Origin: Vibrio lentus
GTDB taxonomy: Bacteria > Pseudomonadota > Gammaproteobacteria > Enterobacterales > Vibrionaceae
Length of the DNA stretch: 64,000 nt
Assembly (NCBI RefSeq): GCF_002875945.1
Contig: NZ_MCZK01000097.1
Span: 62,001 to 126,000 of the forward strand
Direction: 5' to 3'
Part shown: piece by piece, positions 25,440 to 34,117 of the stretch
How positions within the stretch are numbered: position 1 is the stretch's first letter
Layout: every line of letters begins with the position of its first letter
Made by a program: the position numbers and the translations under genes
The notes under the pieces: generated by a model
What the model saw: the letters and a program-made list of their open reading frames with translations, nothing else
The model's database searches: none
Told to the model about the DNA's origin: nothing

Positions 25440-27191
25440 TTACGCTTTTAGATCTAGCATTAAAGCTAGTAGCTCCCTTTTTTCTTCGGCTGATAAACCG
25501 ACGCTTCTTGCTTTGGCCTGCAGGTTTTCAATTTGTTTTTCAACGCACTGGGCAAGTATGTTGTCCAATGAATCTAAAAATATGTCTTCTTGATTGTCTT
25601 CGTCGAGGGGGATTTCCCAGCTCGCGAGACGAGACAGAAGAGCCTCATGTTTATTGTGTCGCCAATGCTCTAATAATTGGCCTGTGTTGATATGGGGATG
25701 CGCGTGGCATTTATCAAGTACTTCGACGAATAAACTTAGTCCAGGCAACTGTAAGCCTTTGACACTTGATAAATCCGGTACCATATCAGCATAGCTCGGA
25801 TTTTGGATAAGCAAAGCGATAACTTCTCGCATTGGAGTGCGTTTCAGCTCTTTATGCGGCTGAGGTGTCGGGTTCTTAGTATGAACACGAGCTCGTCTCA
25901 GTTGGTTATCAAATCCAGTACGCTCATCCAATAATTTTTCGAGCAGTTCTTGGAAATAACTGTCAGGGATTTTGTTAATCAAGGCGCTTGCGTGTGCTCG
26001 CAGTGCCGATTTCCCTTCCGTTGTTCCCAAGTTCAACTTGTGTATCTCAATAAGATTGTCGAACAAGTAAGTCGAAAGCGGTGTCGCATTCTGTACCAGT
26101 TGTTCGAAGGCCTCTTGGCCATTCTCTCTTATATAGCTATCTGGGTCTTCGCCGTCGGGTAAAAACAGAAACTTGAGCGTGTTACCTGTTTTCAGGTATT
26201 CAAGCGCATTTTCGAGTGCACGCCACGCTGCTTCTTTACCTGCTCGGTCACCGTCATAACAACAAACCACTGTGCTGGTTTGGCGGAACAACATTTGAAC
26301 ATGGTCACCGGTTGTCGAGGTGCCCAGGGATGCCACTGAGTAATCAACACCATATTGCGCTAATGCCACGACATCCATGTAACCTTCAACCACAAGTATT
26401 TGCGGCGGTTCACGGTAGGCTTGCAGCACTTCATAAAGGCCGTAAAGCTCTTTGCCTTTATGGAAGATAGGCGTTTCTGGTGAGTTCAGGTATTTCGGTG
26501 TGCCGTCTTCTAAGACACGACCACCAAAACCAATCACTCGACCACGACGATCACGAATCGGGAACATGACACGTCCACGGAATCGGTCGTATCGGTTACC
26601 TTTATCGTTTTCTATCAACATGCCGCCAGTAACGAGCATGTCTTGGGCTTCTTTTTGTTGCCCAAAATTCTTACGAACCAAGTCCCATTCATCAGCGACG
26701 TAGCCAATGCCAAACTTCTGGACGATTTCACCAGACAGTCCACGATTCTTTAGGTAATCAATCGCAGGCTTGTTAGCTGAGATTTTCAGTTGAGAGCGGT
26801 AAAAATTACTGATGCCGCCCATCAAATCGTAGAGGTTACGTTTTTGTTCGCTGTTGGCTCTTGGTGCCGTGGATATTTCACCACTGCGCTGTTCTCTAGG
26901 AACATCAAGGCCTAAAAATGAGGCAAGTTCTTCAATGGCTTCAACAAAGTCGAGACGTTCGAACTCCATAATGAAGTCGATGGCATTGCCATGCACGCCA
27001 CAACCAAAGCAGTGATAAAACTGTTTTTCTTGGCTTACGCTAAAAGAAGGGGTCTTCTCGTTGTGAAATGGACAACAAGCACCATAGTTTTTGCCTTTTT
27101 TCTTAAGTTTCACGCGTGCGTCCACAATGTCGACAATGTCGAGACGCGCTAGGAGATCATCGATGAAACTACGCGGGATGTGTCCTGCCAT
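25440..27191 (-). CDS. dnaG: DNA primase
   Basis: A 583-residue primase that lays RNA primers for replication. The N-terminal CHC2 zinc finger (about 40-64: CCPFHNEKTPSF and FHCFGCGVHG-like YHCFGCGVHG) recognises template. The catalytic core includes the TOPRIM motif ILVVEGYMDVVAL (catalytic Glu) and SLGTSTTGDHV, and the C-terminal helicase-binding domain contacts DnaB. AAGG lies before the ATG at 27191. It is third in the macromolecular-synthesis operon; a strong hairpin just upstream (27257-27295) could lower its expression relative to rpsU. Confidence 0.97.
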   Translation of the reverse strand: MAGHIPRSFIDDLLARLDIVDIVDARVKLKKKGKNYGACCPFHNEKTPSFSVSQEKQFYHCFGCGVHGNAIDFIMEFERLDFVEAIEELASFLGLDVPREQRSGEISTAPRANSEQKRNLYDLMGGISNFYRSQLKISANKPAIDYLKNRGLSGEIVQKFGIGYVADEWDLVRKNFGQQKEAQDMLVTGGMLIENDKGNRYDRFRGRVMFPIRDRRGRVIGFGGRVLEDGTPKYLNSPETPIFHKGKELYGLYEVLQAYREPPQILVVEGYMDVVALAQYGVDYSVASLGTSTTGDHVQMLFRQTSTVVCCYDGDRAGKEAAWRALENALEYLKTGNTLKFLFLPDGEDPDSYIRENGQEAFEQLVQNATPLSTYLFDNLIEIHKLNLGTTEGKSALRAHASALINKIPDSYFQELLEKLLDERTGFDNQLRRARVHTKNPTPQPHKELKRTPMREVIALLIQNPSYADMVPDLSSVKGLQLPGLSLFVEVLDKCHAHPHINTGQLLEHWRHNKHEALLSRLASWEIPLDEDNQEDIFLDSLDNILAQCVEKQIENLQAKARSVGLSAEEKRELLALMLDLKA

Positions 27192-27256
27192 AAAACCTTA
27201 GAAAAATGCACTAACTGAGAGTGTGGATAATAATAGTTTGAATAGGTTACAGATAC

Positions 27257-27295
27257 AAACAAGCCGTGCGTTCCGAAGGATTGCACGGCTTGTTG
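27257..27295 (-). terminator. Hairpin between yqeY and dnaG, probable partial terminator
   Basis: AACAAGCCGTGC (27258-27269) pairs with GCACGGCTTGTT (27283-27294) in a perfect 12-bp stem with a 13-nt loop. On the minus strand it is followed by a short, weak U-rich stretch. In E. coli a terminator between rpsU and dnaG limits primase expression; this hairpin sits at the equivalent place. Confidence 0.7.
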
Positions 27296-27310
27296 CAATT
27301 TGATTTGGGA

Positions 27311-27754
27311 TTAAGCGAGTTTAGAACGAACTAAACCACTAACTTTTCCCATATCTGCACGCCCTTGAATTTGTGGTTTCAAGATAGCCATTACTTTACT
27401 CATGTCTTGCATGCCCGCAGGTTGAGCTTCCGCGATTGCGCTATCAAGTAGTGCAACAACTTCTTCTTCAGTTAACGGTTGAGGCATAAAGCCTTCAAGT
27501 ACAGTAATTTCTGCTTTTTCCACGTCAGCAAGATCTTGACGATTTGCTGATTCATATTGAGCAACAGAATCGCGACGTTGCTTAACCATTTTAACTAATA
27601 TAGCAATTATGTCGTCGTCGTTCAGAGTGATCCGTTCGTCAACTTCACGTTGCTTAATTGCTGAAAGAGCTAAGCGGATAGTGCCAAGGCGCGGTTTGTC
27701 CTTGGCTTTCATCGCTAATTTTTGCTCTTCTTTGAGTTGTTCAATAAGAGCCAT
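27311..27754 (-). CDS. GatB/YqeY-domain protein
   Basis: A 147-residue protein composed of the YqeY domain, related to the tail domain of the GatB amidotransferase subunit. The N-terminal helices (LIEQLKEEQKLAMKAKDKPRLGTIRLALSAIKQREVD) and C-terminal VMAILKPQIQGRADMGKVSGLVR are family hallmarks. The family may bind tRNA; a role in tRNA-dependent processes is suspected but unproven. AAGGA lies before the ATG. It is inserted between rpsU and dnaG, an arrangement common in vibrios and pseudomonads but absent in E. coli. Confidence 0.9.
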   Translation of the reverse strand: MALIEQLKEEQKLAMKAKDKPRLGTIRLALSAIKQREVDERITLNDDDIIAILVKMVKQRRDSVAQYESANRQDLADVEKAEITVLEGFMPQPLTEEEVVALLDSAIAEAQPAGMQDMSKVMAILKPQIQGRADMGKVSGLVRSKLA

Positions 27755-27779
27755 AACTCAGTCCTTATGGATTAAGTTA

Positions 27780-27995
27780 TTAGTACAGGCGAACGCGACG
27801 TGCGTTTTCGCGAGCTAGCTTCTTAGCGTGACGCTTTTGAGCTGCTGCTTTAGCGCGTTTGCGAACTGTAGTTGGCTTTTCGTAATGCTCACGACGACGC
27901 ACTTCAGAAAGGATACCTGCTTTTTCACAAGAGCGCTTGAAACGACGTAGTGCAACGTCGAACGGTTCGTTTTCACGTACTTTAACTATTGGCAT
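27780..27995 (-). CDS. rpsU: 30S ribosomal protein bS21
   Basis: A 71-residue, highly basic ribosomal protein starting [21 protein letters not shown], essentially identical to E. coli S21 in length and motif. It helps 30S initiation through contact with the anti-Shine-Dalgarno region. A strong GAGGTGAAAGG site precedes the ATG. It is the first gene of the rpsU-yqeY-dnaG-rpoD operon and divergent from tsaD. Confidence 0.98.
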   Translation of the reverse strand: MPIVKVRENEPFDVALRRFKRSCEKAGILSEVRRREHYEKPTTVRKRAKAAAQKRHAKKLARENARRVRLY

Positions 27996-28253
27996 ATGCC
28001 TTTCACCTCAGGGGTTATTCATTATCGCTGGTCACTCAGTACCAAATCAGAGAAGTTACCCATCGAGCTAACTCTCTATTCGCGTTTGGCCATTAACCAG
28101 CTTGATCAAAAATGGTGCGGAATTTTAATCCGATCACAGTGGCTTTGTAAAGCACTTTGTCGATTATAGTCTGTACAATATTTGTTTGAAGAGCTTAGGC
28201 AGGGTAATATTGCGCTAATTTCCCATTTTAGACGAAAGCGTGCCGAGAAAATT

Positions 28254-29270
28254 ATGCGCATTATTGGTATTGAAACCTCTTGTGATGAGACAGGAATTGC
28301 GATTTATGATGATGAGCAAGGCCTGCTTTCTCATCAATTATACAGTCAAGTTAAACTGCACGCCGATTATGGTGGTGTGGTTCCTGAGTTGGCATCGCGT
28401 GACCACGTAAAAAAGACCATTCCACTGATTAAAGCGGCATTGGCTGAAGCGAATCTCACGTCAAAAGACATTGATGGTGTGGCTTACACTGCAGGGCCTG
28501 GTTTAGTCGGCGCTCTACTGGTTGGTGCAACCATTGGTCGCAGTATCGCTTATGCTTGGGGTGTGCCAGCTGTACCTGTTCACCACATGGAAGGTCACCT
28601 TCTTGCTCCGATGCTAGAAGATAACCCGCCACCATTCCCATTTGTCGCTCTGCTGGTTTCTGGCGGACATACCATGATGGTAGAAGTGAAAGGCATCGGC
28701 GAGTATCGAATTCTTGGTGAATCGATTGATGATGCTGCCGGTGAAGCATTTGATAAAACCGCGAAGTTGATGGGCTTAGATTACCCAGGTGGTCCATTGC
28801 TGTCTCGTTTAGCAGAAAAAGGCACACCAGGTCGTTTTAAGTTCCCGCGTCCAATGACCGATCGTCCAGGACTCGATATGAGCTTTTCTGGTCTAAAGAC
28901 ATTTGCTGCGAACACCATTCGTGCGAATGACAACGACGATCAGACACGTGCTGATATCGCTTACGCTTTCCAAGAAGCCGTTTGTGCGACCTTGGTAATT
29001 AAATGTAAGCGTGCCTTGGCGGAAACGGGCATGAAACGTATAGTGATTGCTGGTGGCGTAAGTGCCAACAAACAGCTACGTATTGAGCTTGAAGCGCTGG
29101 CGAAGAAAATCGGTGGTGAGGTTTACTACCCACGAACTGAGTTCTGTACTGATAACGGTGCGATGATTGCTTACGCTGGTATGCAACGCCTTAAAAATGG
29201 TGAAACGGCTGATTTGTCTGTTCATGCCACGCCGCGTTGGCCAATTGACCAACTAGAGCCAATTGCGTAA
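28254..29270 (+). CDS. tsaD: tRNA N6-threonylcarbamoyladenosine transferase
   Basis: A 338-residue ASKHA-fold enzyme that, with TsaB and TsaE, adds threonylcarbamoyl to A37 of ANN-decoding tRNAs. The metal-binding [10 protein letters not shown] motif and [11 protein letters not shown] are intact, as is [10 protein letters not shown] near the C-terminus. The ATG at 28254 ([13 protein letters not shown]) gives the family length (E. coli 337); an upstream in-frame non-ATG extension of 24 codons is not supported. It is divergent from rpsU, a conserved arrangement, with a terminator at 29290. AUA-reading tRNA-Ile2, also in this window, is a known t6A substrate class. Confidence 0.97.
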   Translation: MRIIGIETSCDETGIAIYDDEQGLLSHQLYSQVKLHADYGGVVPELASRDHVKKTIPLIKAALAEANLTSKDIDGVAYTAGPGLVGALLVGATIGRSIAYAWGVPAVPVHHMEGHLLAPMLEDNPPPFPFVALLVSGGHTMMVEVKGIGEYRILGESIDDAAGEAFDKTAKLMGLDYPGGPLLSRLAEKGTPGRFKFPRPMTDRPGLDMSFSGLKTFAANTIRANDNDDQTRADIAYAFQEAVCATLVIKCKRALAETGMKRIVIAGGVSANKQLRIELEALAKKIGGEVYYPRTEFCTDNGAMIAYAGMQRLKNGETADLSVHATPRWPIDQLEPIA

Positions 29271-29289
29271 GAAATCATAGTATTTCGAT

Positions 29290-29318
29290 AAACGGTCGCC
29301 TTGTGCGGCCGTTTTTAT
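29290..29318 (+). terminator. Intrinsic terminator of tsaD
   Basis: AAACGGTCGC (29290-29299) pairs with GCGGCCGTTT (about 29305-29314, one G-U) around CTTGT and is followed by T. Confidence 0.82.
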
Positions 29319-29376
29319 ATCCTAGCTTACCGACGATATGTCGATAAATAATTGCTGATAGAGATTAGGGAAGAAA

Positions 29377-30192
29377 ATGAATAAGTTCACTGTAGATAAC
29401 CAGTCGATGACGTACCTAGATGAAGGCCAAGGCCCTGTTGTTGTATTCGGTCACAGCTACCTTTGGGATAGTGCAATGTGGCAGCCACAGGTCGAGGCTC
29501 TAAAAGCTCAGTATCGCTGTATCGTCCCAGAGCTTTGGTCTCATGGTGAATCACAAGCCGCGCCAAACTCGATGCGTAACCTGAAAGATTACGCTCAACA
29601 CATTTTGGATCTGCTTGATCATTTAGAAATCGAAGAGTTTTCCGTTATCGGCCTGTCGGTTGGCGGTATGTGGGGAACAGAATTAGCGGAGTTAGCACCT
29701 GCACGAATCAAGTCTTTGGTACTTATGGATACCTTTGTTGGTTTAGAGCCAGAAGTTGCCCATGCTAAATACTTCAGCATGTTAGACACCATTACTCAAA
29801 CCAAAATGGTTCCTCAACCGATTGTTGAAGCCGTGGTTCCACTGTTCTTCGCCAATGATGCTCAAACAAACTCACCAGCTTTGGTTGAGAGCTTTACTCA
29901 GCATTTGTCTGAACTTCAGGGTGATACAGCGGAAGAAGTCGCGCGAATCGGTCGAATGGTATTTGGGCGTCGCGATATGATTGAAGCGGTAGAGAACTTT
30001 GCACTGCCAGTTTTGATTGCTGTAGGGCAAGAAGACAAGCCACGTCCGGCACTGGAGTCATACCTAATGCATGACTGTATTACGGGCAGTGAGTTAGTGG
30101 TGATTCCTGGTGCTGGTCATATTAGCTCGCTAGAGCAACCAGAGTTTGTGAACACAATGCTGAAGACGTTTTTAGATAAACATCTGCTGTAA
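29377..30192 (+). CDS. Alpha/beta-hydrolase family protein
   Basis: A 271-residue alpha/beta hydrolase. The nucleophile elbow GLSVGG puts the catalytic Ser at residue 94; an HG-like oxyanion segment (FGHSYLWDSAMW) is near 24-35; the acid is probably Asp in VGQEDKP; and the His lies in GAGHISSLEQPEFVN. The pattern resembles carboxylesterases or 3-oxoadipate enol-lactonase-like enzymes. No signal peptide. GGGAAGAAA precedes the ATG. It lies alone between tsaD and the convergent plsY. The substrate is unknown; catabolic, lactonase or esterase functions are all possible. Confidence 0.82.
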   Translation: MNKFTVDNQSMTYLDEGQGPVVVFGHSYLWDSAMWQPQVEALKAQYRCIVPELWSHGESQAAPNSMRNLKDYAQHILDLLDHLEIEEFSVIGLSVGGMWGTELAELAPARIKSLVLMDTFVGLEPEVAHAKYFSMLDTITQTKMVPQPIVEAVVPLFFANDAQTNSPALVESFTQHLSELQGDTAEEVARIGRMVFGRRDMIEAVENFALPVLIAVGQEDKPRPALESYLMHDCITGSELVVIPGAGHISSLEQPEFVNTMLKTFLDKHLL

Positions 30193-30265
30193 GTTCTTAA
30201 ATACTGAATAGTATTGATCGACTGAGATTTGTGTCGGTTTGAATTTATCTCGGTTTAAAAATGGT

Positions 30266-30301
30266 TCGGCTTAGACATGACAGTTTAAGCCGATTTTTTT
30301 T
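30266..30301 (+). terminator. Terminator of the alpha/beta-hydrolase gene
   Basis: TCGGCTTA (30266-30273) pairs with TAAGCCGA (30286-30293) and is followed by eight T. Its right arm includes the stop codon of the convergent plsY gene. Confidence 0.85.
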
Positions 30302-30881
30302 GTCCGAGTTTTGGCTCGCTGCCATCGAGAAGACGGCGGATATTCTGATGGTGACGCAACACAATCAAGCAACACAGCATGGCTACGGGCAGCGTATATT
30401 GTGGTTTGACTAACCAAGCGTAGAAAGGCGCAAGTAAGACGGTGACTAGTGCCGCCAATGAAGAGTAGCGAAACAAAAATGCTACCACTAACCAAGTCGC
30501 CATGATCATGCCTGTTAAATCGAATCCAATTGGGGCGATGGCTCCGAGTGCGGTTGCGACGCCTTTACCACCTTTGAAGTGGAAGAAGATTGGATACATA
30601 TGACCAAGACACGCCGCTATCGCGACAACACCTAAAATGATCGGGTCGATTTTGAGGTAGTAGCCAAGCCAGACTGGAATGGTACCTTTAAGCATGTCAC
30701 ACAAAAGGACAGCAGCAGCTGCGCCTTTACCGCCAACACGCAGAACATTGGTTGCTCCAGGGTTGTTAGAACCTACCGTTCGAGGATCAGGGAGCCTTAA
30801 AACTCGGCATATCAAGACCGCACTCGAGATTGAACCTAGTAAATAGGCAGCAATGATCATGATGAGAGCCAAAGGGGTCAT
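30285..30881 (-). CDS. plsY: Acyl-phosphate:glycerol-3-phosphate acyltransferase
   Basis: A 198-residue inner-membrane enzyme that transfers acyl groups from acyl-phosphate to glycerol-3-phosphate, the first step of phospholipid synthesis with PlsX. About five membrane helices; conserved loops [17 protein letters not shown] and [20 protein letters not shown] carry the substrate-binding Ser, Gly and Lys residues. It is divergent from folB, as in E. coli (ygiH/folB), and its 3' end overlaps the opposing terminator. Confidence 0.95.
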   Translation of the reverse strand: MTPLALIMIIAAYLLGSISSAVLICRVLRLPDPRTVGSNNPGATNVLRVGGKGAAAAVLLCDMLKGTIPVWLGYYLKIDPIILGVVAIAACLGHMYPIFFHFKGGKGVATALGAIAPIGFDLTGMIMATWLVVAFLFRYSSLAALVTVLLAPFYAWLVKPQYTLPVAMLCCLIVLRHHQNIRRLLDGSEPKLGQKKSA

Positions 30882-31018
30882 GTCTGTCCTTAACGGTTAT
30901 AAGCCTAACGATGGGAAAATAATGCTCAATCCCAGAGTAATTGATATCATATCCGGAATTACGCAAATAATACGTTTTTTTCCCCCATATGGGTATCCGA
31001 CCTCTAAAAGGACAAGTC

Positions 31019-31378
31019 ATGGCACTGGATAAAGTTTTCATTGAACAGCTAGAAGTAATTACAACGATCGGTGTTTACGATTGGGAACAAGAGATTAAAC
31101 AAAAACTTGTGCTTGATATTGAAATGGCTCATGACAATCGTCCTGCGGGTAAAAGTGACGATGTGGTTGATGCTTTGGACTACTCGACGGTAAGTACTGC
31201 TGTGCTGGATCATATTGCGAATGGCCGTTTCCTATTAGTGGAGCGCGTAGCGGAAGAAGTGGCTGAATTGATCATGACTCAGTTCTCAGTGCCTTGGATT
31301 AAAATCCGTTTAGCGAAGCCTGGCGCAGTGCCTCAAGCAAAAGCAGTGGGCGTGATCATCGAAAGAGGTCAGGCATGA
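31019..31378 (+). CDS. folB: Dihydroneopterin aldolase
   Basis: A 119-residue folate-pathway enzyme that cleaves dihydroneopterin to 6-hydroxymethyl-dihydropterin and glycolaldehyde. DKVFIEQLEVITTIGVYDWEQEIKQKL contains the conserved pterin-binding Glu, and WIKIRLAKPGAVPQAKAVGVIIER holds the catalytic Lys. The ATG at 31019 follows AAGGAC; an upstream in-frame start ten codons earlier is unsupported. Its stop overlaps the folK start (ATGA), and FolK uses its product directly. Confidence 0.95.
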   Translation: MALDKVFIEQLEVITTIGVYDWEQEIKQKLVLDIEMAHDNRPAGKSDDVVDALDYSTVSTAVLDHIANGRFLLVERVAEEVAELIMTQFSVPWIKIRLAKPGAVPQAKAVGVIIERGQA

Positions 31379-31857
31379 CAATAGCCTATGTTGGTGTTGG
31401 CACGAACATAGACCGCGACAAGCATGCAAAGGTGGCATGGACAGAGCTTCAATCGTTAGGGACTAACCTTAAATGCTCTAAAATCTATCACTGTGAGCCT
31501 GTTGGGTTTGAAAGCCACTCGTTTTATAACTTTGTGATAGAGCTTGATACTCCGTTGTCATTGACGGAGTTTTCACAACAGTTACGTAAAATTGAGTTTA
31601 AATGGGGTCGCTCCCAAGATGCTCATAAACTTCAAGACCGTAAACTCGATCTTGATATTGTGCTGTTTGGTGAGGCGGTTTCTGCGAGTGATCCAGAATT
31701 ACCACGCAGTGACATCTATAAATATCCTTTTGTAACACAACCGCTTTATGATCTTTGTCCTGCGAGAGTGATCCCGCAAGACGGAAGAACCGTCGGTGAA
31801 ATATGGCAGAATATGCAGCAATTAGACTCGCTCTCTGTCGTAGACATAACACTATAA
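31375..31857 (+). CDS. folK: 2-amino-4-hydroxy-6-hydroxymethyldihydropteridine pyrophosphokinase
   Basis: A 160-residue HPPK that transfers pyrophosphate from ATP to hydroxymethyl-dihydropterin. The signature FKWGRSQDAHKLQDRKLDLDIVLFG has the two magnesium-binding aspartates (DLD). Start overlaps the folB stop by 4 bp, ensuring coupled translation of consecutive enzymes. Some vibrios carry a second folK next to pcnB; whether this strain does cannot be seen here. uppP begins 15 bp downstream. Confidence 0.92.
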   Translation: MTIAYVGVGTNIDRDKHAKVAWTELQSLGTNLKCSKIYHCEPVGFESHSFYNFVIELDTPLSLTEFSQQLRKIEFKWGRSQDAHKLQDRKLDLDIVLFGEAVSASDPELPRSDIYKYPFVTQPLYDLCPARVIPQDGRTVGEIWQNMQQLDSLSVVDITL

Positions 31858-31872
31858 TTTTTAAGGTAAGTA

Positions 31873-32676
31873 ATGAGTTATTTTGAAGCGTTTATATTGG
31901 CGTTGGTACAAGGCTTTACTGAATTTCTGCCTATTTCCAGTTCGGCACACTTAATCCTTCCTTCTGCTGTTTTAGGTTGGGAAGATCAAGGTTTGGCTTT
32001 TGATGTCGCGGTCCATGTCGGTACTTTGGCTGCCGTGGTTATTTATTTCCGCAAAGAAGTGGTGTCTCTTTTGGGCGCTTTCTTTGGATCTATTTTTAAG
32101 GGCGATCGCAGCAAAGAAGCGAAGCTAGCGTGGATGATCATTCTCGCGACCATTCCTGCATGTATCTTTGGTTTGTTGATGAAAGATATCGTTGAGATCT
32201 ACTTACGCAGTGCGTGGGTGATTGCAACGACCACCATCATCTTTGGTCTACTGTTATGGTGGGTGGATAAGAACTCAAGCCTGCGTGATGACGAATACCA
32301 AGCGGGCTGGAAAAAGGCGTTGTTTATCGGTCTTGCTCAGGCAATGGCGATCATCCCTGGAACATCGCGTTCTGGTGCGACGATTACGGCCGCGCTTTAT
32401 CTTGGTTTTACACGTGAAGCCGCTGCTCGATTCTCTTTCTTGATGTCTATCCCAATCATCACTCTAGCTGGTGGTTACTTAGGTCTTAAGTTGGTGACAA
32501 GCGGTGACCCAATCCATGTTGGCACTCTACTAACGGGTGTTGCGGTGTCTTTCATCAGTGCTTATATCTGTATTCACTTCTTCTTGAAGCTTATCTCGCG
32601 TATGGGTATGACACCGTTTGTTATCTATCGCCTGATTTTAGGTTTTGGTCTGTTTGCTTTCTTGATGATGCAGTAA
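31873..32676 (+). CDS. uppP: Undecaprenyl-diphosphatase (bacitracin resistance)
   Basis: A 267-residue polytopic membrane phosphatase that recycles undecaprenyl diphosphate to the monophosphate carrier for peptidoglycan and polysaccharide. Motif 1 [17 protein letters not shown] (E and S essential) and motif 2 [14 protein letters not shown] with the active-site Arg are intact; around eight membrane helices. AAGG lies ahead of the ATG. It is third in a folB-folK-uppP unit with a terminator at 32712. Confidence 0.96.
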   Translation: MSYFEAFILALVQGFTEFLPISSSAHLILPSAVLGWEDQGLAFDVAVHVGTLAAVVIYFRKEVVSLLGAFFGSIFKGDRSKEAKLAWMIILATIPACIFGLLMKDIVEIYLRSAWVIATTTIIFGLLLWWVDKNSSLRDDEYQAGWKKALFIGLAQAMAIIPGTSRSGATITAALYLGFTREAAARFSFLMSIPIITLAGGYLGLKLVTSGDPIHVGTLLTGVAVSFISAYICIHFFLKLISRMGMTPFVIYRLILGFGLFAFLMMQ

Positions 32677-32711
32677 CAAGTGCTTATGCAGCACCCTACA
32701 AGTTGAAACGA

Positions 32712-32738
32712 AAAACCCGCTTAGTCGCGGGTTTTTTA
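32712..32738. terminator. Terminator between convergent uppP and cca
   Basis: AAAACCCGC (32712-32720), TTAGTC loop, GCGGGTTTTTT (32727-32737). A-run and T-run flanks allow bidirectional use. Confidence 0.88.
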
Positions 32739-32764
32739 ATGCGTGTTTACTGGCGTAGTGAAGA

Positions 32765-34033
32765 TTAACTATTAGAAAGTTCTGATAACGCACTCTCAAT
32801 CGCGGCAGCTCTGCGTTTCTCTTGTTCTTCTCGAATATCTTTACCTTGAAAACCATCGGTAATAATCGACTTCACTTCGACTTGAAGCGCTGCTTGGTAA
32901 GCCACTTCAAAACGCGCTTTCTGAGGGTAAGGCTGATCTTCTAATCCTTTACGGCCAGCATGATCGGCTTGGCAGCAAAGCAAGATGTCATTGAGCCTGT
33001 CTGGTTTACGCCAAACATCAAACTTGTTCAGAACCTTGAGGAAAGTTGTAGGTTTGAGTTCTCCTGCGCGATGGATATTAGAGTGTTGCTCACACACTAA
33101 CAACGCGAGGTCTCTGAATTCATTAGGCACTCTTACTCTTTCACATAGCTTCTTAATGATCTTCAAACCAGTATGACAATGCATTTTGTGGCTTGGCCAT
33201 TCGGCTTGTGGTGTGACGCCTTTACCCAAGTCATGCACTTGAGCGGCAAAACGTACTGGTAACGATGAGCTTAATAGCGCAGCTTGCTGAGCAACCATCA
33301 GAGTGTGAATGCCAGTATCGATCTCTGGGTGCCATTTTTCAGGTTGAGGTACGCCAAATAGAGCGTCAATCTCAGGCAAAACAACCGCCAATGCGCCACA
33401 TTCTCTTAAAACGGAAAGGAACACCTCAGGGTGTGGCGTGCTAAGCGACTTGTGCCACTCTTGCCAAACTCGTTCTGCCGTAAGATGTGTCAGCTCACCA
33501 GATTGAACGATCTCACTCATCATCACCATAGTTTCTGGAGCAATCGTAAAATTGAGATGATGAAGTTTGGCGGCGAAGCGAGCCACACGGAGCACACGAA
33601 GAGGATCTTCAATAAAAGCGTCCGAGACGTGTCTTAGAATGCGGTCATCAAGATCTTGCTGCCCATGATAAGGATCGTAGAGATCGCCTTTATCATCTTG
33701 AGCGATGGCGTTGATCGTGAGATCTCGGCGCATCAGGTCTTCTTCCAAACTCACGTCCGGAGCAAAGTAACACTCGAAACCAGTGTAGCCCGAACCTGAT
33801 TTTCTCTCAGTACGAGCCAGTGCGTGCTCTTCTTTGGTTTTTGGGTGTAAGAATACAGGGAAATCTTTCCCGACAGCAGTAAAGCCAAGGCTTTCCATTT
33901 CTTGAGGGGTACTTCCTACCACGACCCAATCTCTATCATAGCTATCAATATTGAGCAGCTTATCGCGTACCGCTCCACCGACTAGGTAGCGTTGTAGCCC
34001 ACGCTCTTTTGGTAGGCTATCGTATATTTGCAA
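32765..34033 (-). CDS. cca: Multifunctional CCA-adding tRNA nucleotidyltransferase
   Basis: Adds or repairs the 3' CCA of tRNAs. Class II features are YLVGGAVRDKLLN near the start, the catalytic DRDWVVVG, then RRDLTINAIAQD, DPLRVLRVARFAAK and a C-terminal HD domain (VHDLGKG), as in the E. coli phosphodiesterase-bearing form. I place the start at TTG 34033, directly after GAGGTGAT at good spacing; a second TTG 16 codons upstream (34081) lacks a site. This gives 422 residues. Compared with E. coli, about ten extra residues (DSLPKERGLQ) precede the YLVGG motif, suggesting an unusual N-terminal insertion. Divergent from gspA. Confidence 0.93.
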   Translation of the reverse strand: MQIYDSLPKERGLQRYLVGGAVRDKLLNIDSYDRDWVVVGSTPQEMESLGFTAVGKDFPVFLHPKTKEEHALARTERKSGSGYTGFECYFAPDVSLEEDLMRRDLTINAIAQDDKGDLYDPYHGQQDLDDRILRHVSDAFIEDPLRVLRVARFAAKLHHLNFTIAPETMVMMSEIVQSGELTHLTAERVWQEWHKSLSTPHPEVFLSVLRECGALAVVLPEIDALFGVPQPEKWHPEIDTGIHTLMVAQQAALLSSSLPVRFAAQVHDLGKGVTPQAEWPSHKMHCHTGLKIIKKLCERVRVPNEFRDLALLVCEQHSNIHRAGELKPTTFLKVLNKFDVWRKPDRLNDILLCCQADHAGRKGLEDQPYPQKARFEVAYQAALQVEVKSIITDGFQGKDIREEQEKRRAAAIESALSELSNS

Positions 34034-34117
34034 CTTATCACCTCGAAATGTTTTATCACTGCTGGACTTTACTGCGAGCAATGGTACTTTCCATTAATCG
34101 TAATTATAGGGCAGCAC

